Position numbers and translations under genes: made by a program. Below are positions 1-11,851 of a stretch of 64,000 nt of DNA, in pieces. A model generated the notes under the pieces. The model saw only the letters and a list, made by a program, of their open reading frames with translations. It had not been told where the DNA came from and ran no database searches. This DNA is from Eucalyptus grandis (lineage: Eukaryota > Streptophyta > Magnoliopsida > Myrtales > Myrtaceae): the NCBI RefSeq assembly GCF_016545825.1, contig NC_052618.1:33612196-33676195 (forward strand), in the 5' to 3' direction. The first letter of the stretch is position 1. Every line of letters begins with the position of its first letter.

Positions 1-161
1 AGGTTCAAGTCCCTCTATCCCCAAAAAGGACCATTTGACTCCTTAACTTAACGATTTATCCTATTCTTTTAAAAAAAAATTATGGAGTCTAGATAAGACC
101 TTTTCTACCCCTTTTGTCTTTTTATTTGACATAGAACCAAGTCATCTACTAAAATATTGAG
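1..161 (+). other. Nuclear plastid DNA (NUPT), left copy: trnL(UAA) 3' exon end and trnL-trnF spacer
   Basis: Bases 1-23 match the 3' end of plastid trnL(UAA): the T-arm and acceptor stem, with the familiar GGTTCAAGTCCCTCTATCCC. Bases 24-161 match parts of the trnL-trnF spacer, ending in the stretch that normally lies just before trnF (ACATAGAACCAAGTCATCTA), with the middle of the spacer deleted. Plastid similarity stops near 161, where ordinary nuclear sequence begins. The insert runs off the left window edge. The same junction occurs at 30998-31160, so this is a duplicated nuclear insert and not plastid contamination. The T-arm is closer to the plastid sequence here than in the right copy. 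Confidence 0.85.
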
Positions 162-1188
162 AGTACTTGAATGACTCAAATGTGGTTGTAATTTTCGTTG
201 TGTTGCCTGTTCTCTAGTCAAATTTTGTGTTGTTCTCCCTATAGATGTAAGTCACGTTGATCGAACCACATAAATATAATGTCCAATTTATTTTTTTACT
301 CGGTTTATTTTATTATTTGATCGCTTGCTTTCTGCAATATCAAGAAAGCAAGATGGCCTACTTTCTTAATGCACTCCAATGTTGTTTTATTTCTCAATTT
401 TCTGCCAAAAAAAAAGAAAAGTAAATGAATTGGTCAAATTCAAGCCAGAACTTTCAAGGGATTAGGTGCGGCGAGCAGGTATTCACTAGAGTACATGAAA
501 TGAGGAAAATTTCCAGGTGGGATAATAAAAAAAAAAATACTAATAATGCTTAAGAAAGATCTTCATATCACACAAGCATTGTTGGATGAATGTCTATGAA
601 ATAAATTCACCTTTGTAACGAGAGATTTTATCTTGCGGAAGAAGGTGCAAAAGTGAGTTTCACAACTCAAGTTCGAGAAACCAAAAAGAAGGACGTGAAA
701 GCAACCAAACCAAAATACTTATGCCAATTGGACTAGAATATACTGATTGTTGCTCTCAACTTTGAAAAGCACACCATAAGCTGCATGACTTTTAATGCGG
801 CGTTCATTTAAATAACATAATTTTTTTATCACTTAAATATCAAATAACTTTTGAATTGATAATTTGAGTGCGATAAATTTGTAAAAAGATTTACCATAAA
901 TGTTATGCCATGTTGGATTTTCAGTATTTGAGTGAATGTTTTAAAAAAAAATTAGCACTCAAATGATCGATCAAAGGTTATGACATTCAACTAAACTATA
1001 TTTTTTAAAGTTATAATATTCAAATGATAAAAAAAAAATTATAATACTCAAATGTTCGAACTCCGTGACAGTTGTGGTATTTTTATCCACTCCGAACGCA
1101 TTCCTCGCGGGATTTTCCTGGCTGGGTAAAGGACATTCCTTTCCTGGAGTTCGCGAGGCACAACTCCTCATGGAAATTCATTTTTTTT
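162..1188. other. 3' flank of hydrolase copy, no gene; contains a probable small TIR element
   Basis: No gene seen. AT-rich, also present at 31161-32185. At about 797-1070 there is an imperfect inverted repeat: a left arm near 797-850 (TTCATTTAAATAACATAA) faces a right arm near 1020-1070 that reads similarly on the minus strand. Internal half-sites resemble CACTTAAAT and CACTCAAAT. This suggests a small non-autonomous TIR element. Confidence 0.45.
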
Positions 1189-2833
1189 GGGAAAAATTCA
1201 ATTAAGGGCCTAAAGTGGAACCATTTTCTAAAAAAAAGAACCTAAAATGGAAATTGTCTCAAAAAAGGACCTAAAGTGACCAACTTAGTTTCAAATAAGG
1301 GCCTCAACTTAAAAGCCAACCAAATCTTATTTGCATCTAGGGGTATTTTTGTCTAAAGACTTTTTTTCCTTCTTCTTTTTTTAATTTATTTTCTCCTTCT
1401 CTTTCTTTTTTTCATCATCATCGTGCCTTCACCTTTTTCACTCTTTAGATCGCGTTCTCCAAAGTCCATCTTATCTTCCTTGCAGAATTAGCCATCAACG
1501 CCCTCAACCTCATTCGCCATTACCCTCAACAGCAATTCCAATACCTTTGTTGAAAGATGGAGGTCAATCCAAGCCCTAGATCGAGCACGAGTGGACCAAG
1601 ATATGATGCTCAGCTCGATTCGATCCCCATATCTTGTGGTCGTGGTCAAGCACGAAGCATGATGAGGTGTAAGCCATTAGCTTGCTGCCCTCATGGTCAT
1701 CGATGCTTGAATTCAAATCGGTGCTCACACAGGCTATGATCGATCTTAGTGAGGAGAAGCTAGATTGAAGTGCCTAAGCCAAATTTATTATAGCTTTTGA
1801 GGAATTTCTGTGATACTCATGTGCATTGATTTGTTTAGTGAAATACGTGGTTTTGGGAATTTCTGAGCGATTTTTCACTTTTTTCATCTTGTTATTCTCT
1901 CTCAAATATGTGTAGATAATATTTTAGAGTTAGAGAGGCAAATTTGTTTGAACATGTATAGACCAGAGTCATTCGTTTTTTAGATTGAGTGCTGTCGATT
2001 TGAATCGCCACTAAAGGTGAGTATCTTTAATCACAGGTTAGAATGATTCAACGGCTTTTGAAAATAACCGGCATGCACAACACAATTGGACCCTCTCAAG
2101 AAGCCCATATTCCACCTCAATGCAAGTTGCGTCTATGAATGTTATGGATAATCCAACCAGACTCCAATAAAACATTCCCAAGAAGCTATGAGTGAAAGTT
2201 ATCATGGCATAAGCAATTTCATTGGCGGGAGAACATGAAACCGTTACTTTAATTGCCATAATACGTTTTTATAAGCAAATTGAATTAAAAAAACCCACTG
2301 ATGGATATTTCTTGATTCTCAAGTTCATTATCGTCATCGGAGAAGGTGAGTGGTGGCGAATAACTTAAAAACCAACTTATGCCGAAATCGATGAGTTCTT
2401 GGGTGAGGATGCAAAATTGCATAATGTAGAGAGCATGCACTTTGAAGTTTGTTGATGGGGAGGCCGCAGAACTAAAGCAAGCAATTTGCAGTTTTGCAAA
2501 ATTGCATAATTGCTTGAATATCTTTTCGTTTTCTTCTTTTCTAAATTGTTCAAATTGTTTTGCACGTGTGCAAGCTCGTGAGTGAAGAGTCTGATACATT
2601 TGTCAAGAAGGAGGTGAGCAAGATGAAAGAAGAAAGAAAAGAAAAGAAAAAAGTATTTAAACGAAAATACCCCTAGTTGCAAATAAGATTTGACTGGCTT
2701 TCAAGTTGAAACTCTTATTTGAGACTAAATTGGTCATTTCGGGCCCTTATTTGATACAATGTCCACTTTAAGCATTTTTTTTTTTTTTTTTGAGAAAACG
2801 ATTTCACTTTAGGTTCTTAATTGAAATTTTCCC
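1189..2833. mobile_element. Non-autonomous DNA element with about 170-bp terminal inverted repeats (left copy)
   Basis: The first ~170 bases (from GGGAAAAATTCAATTAAG to GGGGTATTTTTGTC) are repeated in inverted, diverged form at about 2650-2833. A terminal inverted repeat this long suggests a Mutator-like or foldback non-autonomous element. I could not define a clean target-site duplication because both flanks are T-rich. The interior has no transposase. A 60-codon plus-strand reading frame at 1557-1739 looks faintly like the N-terminus of a GRF-type zinc-finger protein (serine-rich start, then a Cys-containing segment), but this is weak. The copy at 32186-33838 shares both ends, so insertion preceded the segmental duplication. 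Confidence 0.65.
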
Positions 2834-3867
2834 TTTTTCTTTTCAAACGATAAGTTCTGTCTCAACAGTCATTGCACACGGAGGAAACCCACCCCTCCCG
2901 CTGCGTACACGCTGCCGTCTAACGCGTGCTATGCCGCCTTTGTCCCCCTCTGTCCTGCCATCTTCGTTAGCACGTGTATTCACCCTGAACGTCCCCTTTT
3001 TTTTTTTTAAAGAAAAACAAACTTCCATTTACCGTCAATTTCTGAAACATACGGATAAATGCGCTTTTTTTAAGGAACCGATTTATATCGCAAGATTTTT
3101 GCTGGATACGACCTAGTTCGTTGCCTAAATCCTAAATATTCTTCAATTTTATGTTCAGTTCAAATTATGTTACCAACTTGTTATATATAAAAATCACCAA
3201 CTTTTACTCAAGTCCCAAATTTATTCTCGACCTTTTGTTCAAAGTCACTAGTGATTATTTAATATGGCATCCACATCAACAAACTAATGGGGATTTAAAA
3301 GTTATTGCTACCATCATGTTCCTGGTCCAAGAAAAAAGGATTTTGTCTAGAAAATGCAGATTAGTCTCTCTTTCTCTCTCTTCAGCCCCTCAATCCTGAC
3401 CAGTGTGCATCCCCTCACCGACAACACCTTAGATCTGGTCCGACTCCACCCGTGACAATCTTCTAGCCAACTCCGCCTCTGAGCTGCCTCCACCACCGGA
3501 GCCCCCTCTCTCCTATGACTATGTCCTCATGGCGGACAGTGACAATAAACAGTCATCTACCACCACTATTCCTCTATCTCTCTCTATATTCTTTTTATAT
3601 AGTAAAGCATATTCATAACATAATTCCAAACACTAAGCTTAGAGTATATTGCAGCAACAGAAGCAATCGAGGAAGCAATGTGAGGTTTGCTTAGCAAGAT
3701 TGCCACCAAATAGAATTGTTATTTATTGTGATAATTAAGTGCATGTGTCTAACTTAAAACAAATTCATCAAGGTGCAAACCATACAAATTGACAATATTT
3801 GTAATCTTTTTAACAAATTATTCTGCTAATTGTCATAGTAGTCATCAGAAGATATTCTGCCACCCAA
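2834..3867. other. Intergenic sequence downstream of hydrolase copy, no gene
   Basis: No coding signal beyond short reading frames. It includes a slightly GC-richer stretch at 3385-3560 that is conserved in the other copy (34395-34560) but has stops in every sensible frame. I assign no function. Confidence 0.5.
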
Positions 3868-4120
3868 CTATTTTGTGTGTCCAGCTTTGTAAATAGAGGC
3901 CAGAATTTTCTTCAAACATTTATTGTAGACGAAAGGTCTCTCCACTGCAACAATATGGCCTGCTTTCTCAATGCATACCAGTGTTGCATTATCTCCAAAT
4001 TTCTGTCCAAAAGAACATAACCGAACGAGTCAACTTTCTTCTGAAGATAATTGAACGGAAACCCAGTGGAGCAAACATCTTTTAAGTATGCCTATTTACA
4101 GTAATAGATATCAGGTCAGG

Positions 4121-4124
<4 letters not shown>

Positions 4125-4164
<40 letters not shown>
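4125..4164. repeat. GA microsatellite in hydrolase intron 3 (left copy)
   Basis: Uninterrupted AG/GA dinucleotide run of about 40 bases. The right-copy counterpart at 35131-35172 has the same position and a slightly different sequence and length, so it can mark the two copies. Confidence 0.95.
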
Positions 4165-4166
<2 letters not shown>

Positions 4167-4819
4167 ATTTAACGGGAAATTATCAGTGAACCAAGTGCCA
4201 ATAATATAAATAAATCGTTACAAGTTTATCAATACTTCCCCATTAGCTTCATGCAATTTCACATACAACATAAATAGCTTTATTAGGTCCACAAAACGTG
4301 CAAAAGAAAAATTAAACTGCCATCGTCATAAATTGATGTTATATATCAAAATTCATTTCTTAAAACTCTGATACGAACATATTGCAATCTAATGAGCAGT
4401 AACAATCTTCTTGTCTTAATTGCAAACTAAAATTGGACAAAATAAGAACTGCGGTTAAAGTTTTGTTAACACATGACTTCTTTCTTCACGATCAATGATA
4501 ATCGAGCAAAAGGAAATAGCCAAGACATGCTGATATAACAATATGGTTTTGGCTTTAAAACTTTAGCATGGATAAATAAACAAATAAATATAAATTGATT
4601 GACGAACTGTTAAATGAAAATCTGTAAACATACTCTTTCAGTGATTGGGCTACTTCCAATGGGAAGATCCTGTCATTCTCGCCCCAGACCAGATACACCT
4701 TCTGCAAAAAGATCATATCAATCATCGGCCGATTTCCACTACATTCTACAAATATGACTAGAAGGAGGATAGTTTGAGAAAGTCTTGCGTACACCCGAAT
4801 AATGTGAGTCCATTTCGTA

Positions 4820-5545
4820 TAAACTATTTTATCAGCCAATTTATTTGTAGTAATGGAATAAGTTGTAGCGTAATGGCTATTGCATTAATTAGTACATTGT
4901 TTGATTTAAGTATTATAATATTTATTATACTATTTGGTTGTATGAATCACATATAAAATAAGGGGTAAATAGTTTTTTTTTTTTTAAATTTATTTAACAA
5001 TTATGAATGATTATGACTTCAACTTAATGGTTTATCCTATTAAAAGACTACTAGTTATCACATAGTTAAAAAGTAGATTGAAATAACAATTATAATTTTT
5101 TGAGCATTGATTAATATAATCAGTAATGATTATTCATTATATTATGAATAATAAACTATTTGATTATAGAAATATAGATAATTGTACCTGATAGTAGGTA
5201 ACTAATATGATGCTAGTTATTGTTATAATTTTAACATAAACCAATATTTCCCTTATAGATAGCATAATTATTATAACATCAACTGTTTCTTTGATTATAT
5301 CTAATAATTTATTTATTAACGACATAACATATGTATACGTCAAAAAAATATAACTAATGTTATTACTATGTACATAATACAACAAATTTATTCATAATTC
5401 GGAATAATAATCTAACATGGATAATTAATGTAGTTTTGGCTATAATAAAATTATGATGTAACAACTATTACTGCAAACAAAAACTGTAATAGGCAATGAA
5501 CATGTAATATAATAGACACTATTACAACCAAGCAATGGTCTACAT
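4820..5545. mobile_element. Possible AT-rich MITE-like insertion in hydrolase intron 2
   Basis: Very AT-rich block in the intron between exons 3 and 2, also at about 35830-36565. The left end (…TTTGGTTGTATG) and the right end (…ATTACAACCAAGCAATG) give a loose inverted repeat around a GGTTGTA core. No protein is encoded. I could not define a target-site duplication. Confidence 0.3.
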
Positions 5546-6029
5546 ATTGATTCCATGTAGGGCCACAGGGTCTAATGGTTAGCAATAGCATTAAGTAAGT
5601 TCACATGCACAGAGTACACGTTACAATTTTGCATGTAACCATTCACTTGGGTTCTAACCTTACTTTCTTTTGCTTTTTCCATTTATGCCCCAAACTCTGT
5701 ACATATTCCTACTATAGAATATGTAAGTTTTTGCATCACGTAAAAAGAGATTGACCAAATACAAAAAAGAGATTATCAGGTATACAAAGACCGTTAATAT
5801 AATAAATGATGTGAGAGAACTTTAAAGAGCATTTATCAACTAGATAGTGTTCGAACATCAGATAAGAAATATAGCAACTTGATATATCGAGGTAAATATA
5901 CCTACCATTTCCACTAGGGAATACTAAATTGAACATGAAAATTATCAATTTCAATGATAAACATGTATTCAAAGGCATGCACATGTAATTACATATGAGA
6001 TTTTGGCCTAATATATAGATTTATCTAGG

Positions 6030-6712
6030 AATAATTATAAAAAAAGTCCTAAACATATTGCACTAGTGCCAATTCAGTTATAGGCCTTTCAATTATGTTA
6101 ATTTAGTCATAAATCTTTACACATTTTGCTAATTAAATCCATGAGGTGAATTTTAGCGAAACACAAGCCATTCTACACGACATGGTCAGTGCTAACATGG
6201 ATAATTTTTAATAATTTTTTTCTTTTCCTTCTTTCGTCATTTTTTTTCACCGTATACGATGAGAGTTGTCAAAGCTCGTTAGCCACTAGGCAAGGCTATC
6301 AGGGCTTCACTACCAAATCTAGGCAAAGGTCTGCTTGTCGTAAGCTAAGCAAGGCCACCTTTGCTTGTGGTTGGTGAGGGCTTACAGTTCTTACCTACAA
6401 CTAGTGAAGGCTTTTCGGTTTTTGCCTAGTGGTTGACAGCTCTATTGACCTCACCAACCACAATGATAAAAAAGAAAAAGAAATGAAAAGAAGCAAAGGA
6501 AATGATTAATAAAAATTTGAAAAAATATTAATAAACTAAAAATTATCCATGTTAGCACAAGTCATATCACGTAGGGACGGCCGTCATCCACGCCAGTGAT
6601 TTTTACCCAAAAAAAAAATGATTAAAATTGACTCAATTGATAGAATGTGAGAATGTTTAGTATTAAATTGACATAAATGTAATAAGTTTAGAACTTTTAT
6701 AATAATTATCCT
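6030..6712. mobile_element. TIR element in hydrolase intron 2 (left copy)
   Basis: The two ~100-bp ends are inverted relative to each other: the left begins GGAATAATTATAAAAAAAGT and the right, read on the minus strand, begins GGATAATTATTATAAAAGTT. Both continue with CTAAAC and a T-rich tail containing ATTTAGT/AATTTAAT motifs. The centre (6260-6430) is a GC-richer stretch with GCCACTAGGCAAGG-type motifs. No transposase. The right-copy counterpart is at 37038-37728. It resembles the end structure of the element at 54840-55980. Confidence 0.6.
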
Positions 6713-8074
6713 GAATTATCTTAGTTGTTAGATGCACAAGCCTCACATGATCTGACAAGATCAAAGGGTTTGGATCAAGTCAATTATGCGTATCTTGCAT
6801 AGGCATGTTATGAATTCACTGTGTATTATCTACCTTTGGATTTGGTGAGAACCACAAGAAGTAATTCAATAGGTTGCAAGGACAAGAGTTCTAAGGACTA
6901 GCTTTTGGCAAAGTAATTATAGCATATACTAACAGTGTGAAAAGTTTTACACAAGCATCTTTATAAACCATCTATCAAGAAGATTAGCTGGTTATGGCCT
7001 CAAATAAAAATAAATGAGACATTTGTGTATGTTTTTCTTAATATAGGTGGTTTTGTGCTATTTTTTCCTTTTTGTATACTGATTAGGTTACAAACACGTC
7101 TCGCATTATCACAACAAAATGAATACGAGAGTGACATGTAGATTTATTTGATCAAAGTACTATATGTAGAGTCTCTATGTTAGAGAAAATCAACAATGAA
7201 CGAAAGAAATAATGAATCTCATCTTATATTACATCCAACAAGAAATATTTTCTCAAGTACTTATTCCGTTCATTACTCCACTCATAAAATGAGTATAAAC
7301 AGAATTTTTCAACTGTGCAGGCATCATGCATGGTGCGAATTCACTCATTTATGTTTTGTAATATTTTTTCTTTAACCTATAACCAGTTATTTATTTATTT
7401 ATTTATTATTTAAAAACTATATTTTTGTCGTAACGAAAAATCGTAGGTTTTAAAAATAAAACCAACAACCAAGGAGAAGCTTCATCAAACCTGAGGGTAC
7501 CGTGGGAAAGCGAAATCCTCGTCTGGAATGACCAGAGCCTCCAGCAATTCGGCTCTCTCTTTTCTGAAGTCAAACATGACCTGCCGTCCAATGACAAGAA
7601 AGGCATATATTTGCTGTAAACCACTCATCTTTACGCGGAGGGTCCGCAGAGATTTTTACACATGCTCATAAATACCACTAACAAAGTCTCTCTCTCTAAC
7701 CACCATCATCGACGAGGACCACCACCTCCAGTCCCAGCACCACAACGGGCGCCTCCACTTCAACGACCAGACTTGTTTTGACAGATCTCTCTCCCCCGTT
7801 ATCGGGGCACAATTATCCTGATGATGATCGTTCACCACGGAGGAGATGACATCTGAATGTCTCCCCACGACAATGGAGACGAGATCTACTTTGTTTTGCT
7901 CTGCCCCAACCCCACCATCAATGCTGCCGTGCCACTTCCAATCGGCGTCACCCCCATTCCAGCAATAAGCTTGATGCAGATTGCAGCATCTCTCTCTCTC
8001 TCTATCTCTCTCTCAAAACAGGAGGCTAATGGATGGTGGTAGCAGTGGTGGCGGAACGAGGGCGATGGTCAATG

Positions 8075-9039
8075 TGTTAGGGAAATCCCTTATGATGTTT
8101 TGAAGATGACAAAATAAATCAAAGGCTACTAACATGTTTAATGGTTGAGTAATAGACCATGCAGATAATAGAACATGTAAATGATATTATCAAAGTCGAA
8201 GACGACCAGTAAGACTGAACGTAACATATGCCCAAAGTATATTCTGAAGATTTCAGGACACGTGTCAAAGTCAAGACCGCGTACTCAAGACTCAAAGTCA
8301 AGACCGCCGGACTCAAGACTCAAAGTCTGAAGACTGCCAGATTCAGACTCAGATTGTAAAGTCTATGGCTATGGACTTTACATCCCATTCGACGAGCGTA
8401 ATTCAAGCCCAATCATATAACGGCTAGTGATCTGGTTTGGATTCCACATCAAGATTGATTTGATTGATTCAATCTAATTGATTGACGATTGGATCTTGAA
8501 GACAATAACTTTCTATACGAAGAAGCTTTACTTATGGAAACCAAGATTTCGTTTGTATGGGCGATCGGAATCAATTTGGGATTTTACCTTTGTCACTCAA
8601 CGGCTACCAAATCTTCTAGATACAGAGCTGTCCAATGGGTATATTGGAAGACGATTCTCCGGGATACTGTCCAACGGGTAGTTTGGAAGTGAAGGAGTAT
8701 TTAAGGAGATCATGGACCGATGAGCAAGTAAGAGACGGAGCGTAGAATTTATAATTCCAAAGTCCGAGCGACTTTCGATCATATACTTGTCTCTTGAGAG
8801 CTTAAACGTTTGTAATCGTTAGAGAAATACCAAAAGAGTGACTTAGTGAGATAGTGTGATCCACTACTAAGTGTTTGCACTCGAAGTTGTAATCTCTTGT
8901 TGATTGCATAGTGGAATCCAGCCAAGAAGGTTGTTAGCGTGGGAGAGTGGACGTAGGCTTGGATTAAGCCGAACCACTATAAATCTAGTGTTCTTATTCT
9001 CTTCCTAACTCCTTTATTTTGTTCATACTAGCACTCTCA
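8075..9039 (+). repeat. 5' LTR of the gag-only Sirevirus-like element
   Basis: Starts TGTTAGGGAAATCC and ends TAGCACTCTCA. Similar along its whole length to 11852-12781. Preceded directly by CAATG. Confidence 0.92.
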
Positions 9040-9056
9040 ATTGGTATCGAGCCTCG
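9040..9056 (+). promoter_or_regulatory. Primer-binding site of the gag-only element
   Basis: ATTGGTATCGAGCCTCG follows the 5' LTR. It matches the usual plant copia initiator-Met-tRNA site (TGGTATCAGAGC) apart from one missing base. Confidence 0.8.
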
Positions 9057-9101
9057 TGTACTTACTTTATTTGAAGTGTTTTACTTCGTAGTAAAAGATC
9101 C

Positions 9102-10132
9102 ATGGCTAGTATGCTAGCACCGGTGGCTGATGGAAGGGGCAAAGCAATACCAGACCACCCTACTTTGATGGAAAGGATTACAACATCCGAAAGAACAAGA
9201 TGAAAGCTTTCCTTCAATCAAAGGATCCTCTGAATGGGACGTTGTAGAAAAAGGAATTACTCCTACCACCGCATCGGTCTCCGAAAGAGGAAAAGAAACC
9301 GATGAGACCAGCGGAATGTCTCGGAAGAAATAATCAAGAGACAAGCACTCGATGCAAAAGCAATTTACTCCTTATATTGTGCTTTATCACCAACTGAATA
9401 TAATAGAATATCTTCTTGTGGTACAGTAAAAGAATTTTGGGATAGACTTCATGTTACATATGAAGGGACCGATCGTGTAAAAGAGACAAAAGTAAACTTC
9501 TTGCTCAGCAAATATGAATCCTTCAAGATGAAGCAAGGAGAGTCGATTGGAGAAATGTTTAATCGTTTTACAGAAATTGTAAATGGTTTGGCATATCAAG
9601 GTCATCCAATTTCTTCCCAATGAAGGTCAACAAACTCTTGCGAGGTCTCTCAAAAGATTGGAACCATGTCAAGACCTCAATCCGGGAGACTCAAAGGATT
9701 ATGCCACTCACCGTTGATGAATTCATCGGCACTCTTCAATCCTATGAAGTGGAGCAACTTAACGATGAAGATCCCGGAGGTAAGAAGTCCATCGCTTTAA
9801 TATCTAAGGTTGTTTTGATGAAACGGACTCAGAAAATGACATGGACGACGAAGAACTTGCTTTTATGATCGAGAAATTCAAAAAGCTGAGTAGAAAAGGA
9901 AGGAAGTTGAGTGAAAGAAGACCATACAAGCAGAATGGCCAGAAAAGAACAATGAAAGAAGATGATGAGCAAGGAAATTTATGCTTGATGGCACATTCAG
10001 AATCTGAGTCGACTCTGCATTACTGGGCTCAGAATCGAGTCCGACTTAGACACAAACTCAGAATCCGATGAGGAAATCGAGGAAATAAAAGAAAAGAAGA
10101 AGTTGGTAAGGAATGTTTTTGGGCACATAATT
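9102..10132 (+). pseudogene. Degenerate copia-type gag (UBN2-like)
   Basis: Gag homology is spread over several frames. Near 9145 it reads RPPYFDGKDYN, typical of the gag start. Around 9300-9600 comes the helical core (ALSPTEYNRISS, VTYEGTDRVKE, KQGESIGEMFNRFTEI). From 9620 follows KVNKLLRGLSKDWNHVKTSIRE and LTVDEFIGTLQSYE, characteristic of UBN2/DUF4219-type gag. Frameshifts and stops (for example before 9184 and near 9620) break it. No CCHC zinc knuckle is visible before coding similarity ends near 10130. It cannot make a full-length Gag. Confidence 0.85.
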
Positions 10133-11851
10133 CTCATTATGCTTGAAATTCGATATATCATTGATTGATTCAGATTTTATAATGATCATATTCCTTGATT
10201 TGTTTTATTAAAGAAAGAATCGCATGATTTGTTTTTATAATTTGAGATTTAATTTAATATGTGTGATCATTTTTGATATCATGCTTAAAGAAAAATGAAT
10301 TTATTTGGTTTGATTTTATACTCTCAGATTTTATCATATTTTGCCAAATAAAAATCTGTTTTACGTGATATTAATTTATGATGCAAGATATTATTGTGCA
10401 TAATATTCTTTCTTTGAATACTTTGTTATGATGAATTAAGAAAGAATATTTGATTATGGAGATTTCATATTTTACTCTAACGTCAAGGAAGGATCCAAAT
10501 TGATGGATACCAAAAAGGGAAATGAGTTGATTGCAGGAAATTCTTTAAGGGAAGGATGATTGCGAATCTACGCAAATTTTAGTGCAATCAGAAAATATCT
10601 CCTGCGACAATTGGTAGTGATATTTTTAAATCAATGGTATATTTTCTAACATATACCATGGGTAAGAGAATTTTTTTTTCCTACCTTGCTAATCTCTACG
10701 TGCATTTATCATGATTTTGGATGATTGTTTATTATATTGCGAATATCTTCTGTCATAAATATAATGTATTGCAATTTTGGCACGTGACAGAAATATCTAA
10801 TTTCCTTTTGCAAAATGCATATCTGAAATTTATGCTCAAGGAAATCTCTTTGATCTCGAAAGATATTACTGCATATTCATGGATATTCTAGCTATATTCT
10901 TAGAAGATATATTATATCTAGCAAGTTTGATCCACAAATCAAAGGAAGATATTACGTGACATTCTTGCAAAGATTATTATCTGTTATATAAGAATTTGCA
11001 GGTAACAAAAGAATCTTCCATATGGATTTTTGGAAAACTCGATCAGAAAATCATAGAGATTCTATACTATCTTTGGAAGTTCAAAAAATTCTATTCCTTG
11101 TGCAAAATTTTTGCTTATTGAGGAAATCCCTTATGCGTCGTACAAAAGTTTGTTAAGTTGATGCAGGTTGAATTAGATGAGCTTGATTGAAGAAAATAAA
11201 ATTTTTGCCTTGAATTTCAAAATGCAAGTGATCGTTGCGGATATTGTTGCTACAAAGGGAATAATGGAAAATTATTCTGTTCAACGTGCACAAGCAACAA
11301 TTGTTTCCATTCGCAAATATTGTCATGATCACAGGGGGAGAACGTGAATCCAAAAGAAAAGGAAAAGAATCGTGATCATCTCAAAAGGCAACAAATTGAG
11401 GGGAGCTTTGATCAATTGTGGAAATATCTTTTTGAATTGATCGTGATCTTATTATGGATGGAAGGAAAGGTAAATGTGTCAGAATTTGTTCAAAAAAATC
11501 CGATATATGATCAAAGTGAGCTATATTGCATATCTTTAAAATTCGATTTACTTTGTAAAAGTTGATCTTTAGAAATTATGCAAGACATATTTGTTATCAT
11601 TTCTACGTGAATCCATTATTATCGCTTTTTGATTATGACAAAAAAGGGGGAGAAGATATGAATATGCATATGTGCTGATTGGTTGATATTATTTATTGCA
11701 TAATATTGAGCTGTGATTATTTTTCTATATATTGTTATGCTCAATCTATTTGTTATCTTCTGATATCCTTTGATTTAAATTAATATTTTTAAAAGCATGT
11801 TTACAAAATCTGCATATTTAGAGATTGTTTTGTCATCATCAAAAGGGAGAT
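10133..11851 (+). other. Non-coding interior of the gag-only element, with repeated polypurine motifs
   Basis: AT-rich with no pol domains. It holds the GGGGGAG-type purine motifs near 11333 and 11640 and the final polypurine tract at 11841-11851, next to the 3' LTR. Confidence 0.75.

Larger units (their letters stand above)
3868..7580 (-). pseudogene. Alpha/beta-hydrolase pseudogene, left copy (exons 2-4)
   Basis: Minus-strand copy of the hydrolase read in full at 34879-45402. Exon 2 (7491-7580, 30 codons) and exon 3 (4634-4701, 68 nt, with the GENDRIF catalytic-acid motif) are open and keep GT/AG splice sites. Exon 4 (3868-4002) is 135 nt instead of 136: a run of three G on the coding strand is reduced to two at about 3995-3996. 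The frame shifts right after the splice junction and meets a stop about 30 codons later, losing the AGH motif with the catalytic His. No full exon 1 precedes exon 2; a retrotransposon, an assembly gap and a truncated exon 1 remnant (14056-14155) lie there. Its exon 2 looks closer to the family pattern (RKERAELLEAL) than the intact gene's, so decay may be recent. A sequencing or assembly error at 3995 is the main alternative. Confidence 0.88.
1..7933 (+). repeat. Tandem segmental duplication, left copy
   Basis: Nearly collinear with 30998-38950, in the same orientation, with scattered substitutions and small indels. It carries the plastid insert end, a long-TIR element, hydrolase exons 4, 3 and 2, a GA microsatellite and a second TIR element. 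Similarity stops abruptly after CTGCCGTGCC (7933 here, 38950 in the other copy), inside hydrolase intron 1. The left boundary is outside the window. Confidence 0.93.

Noticed and set aside
7651..7933. Exon-like GC-richer stretch next to hydrolase exon 2
   Set aside because: Stops in the candidate frames and not conserved in frame between the two copies; it lies in intron 1.
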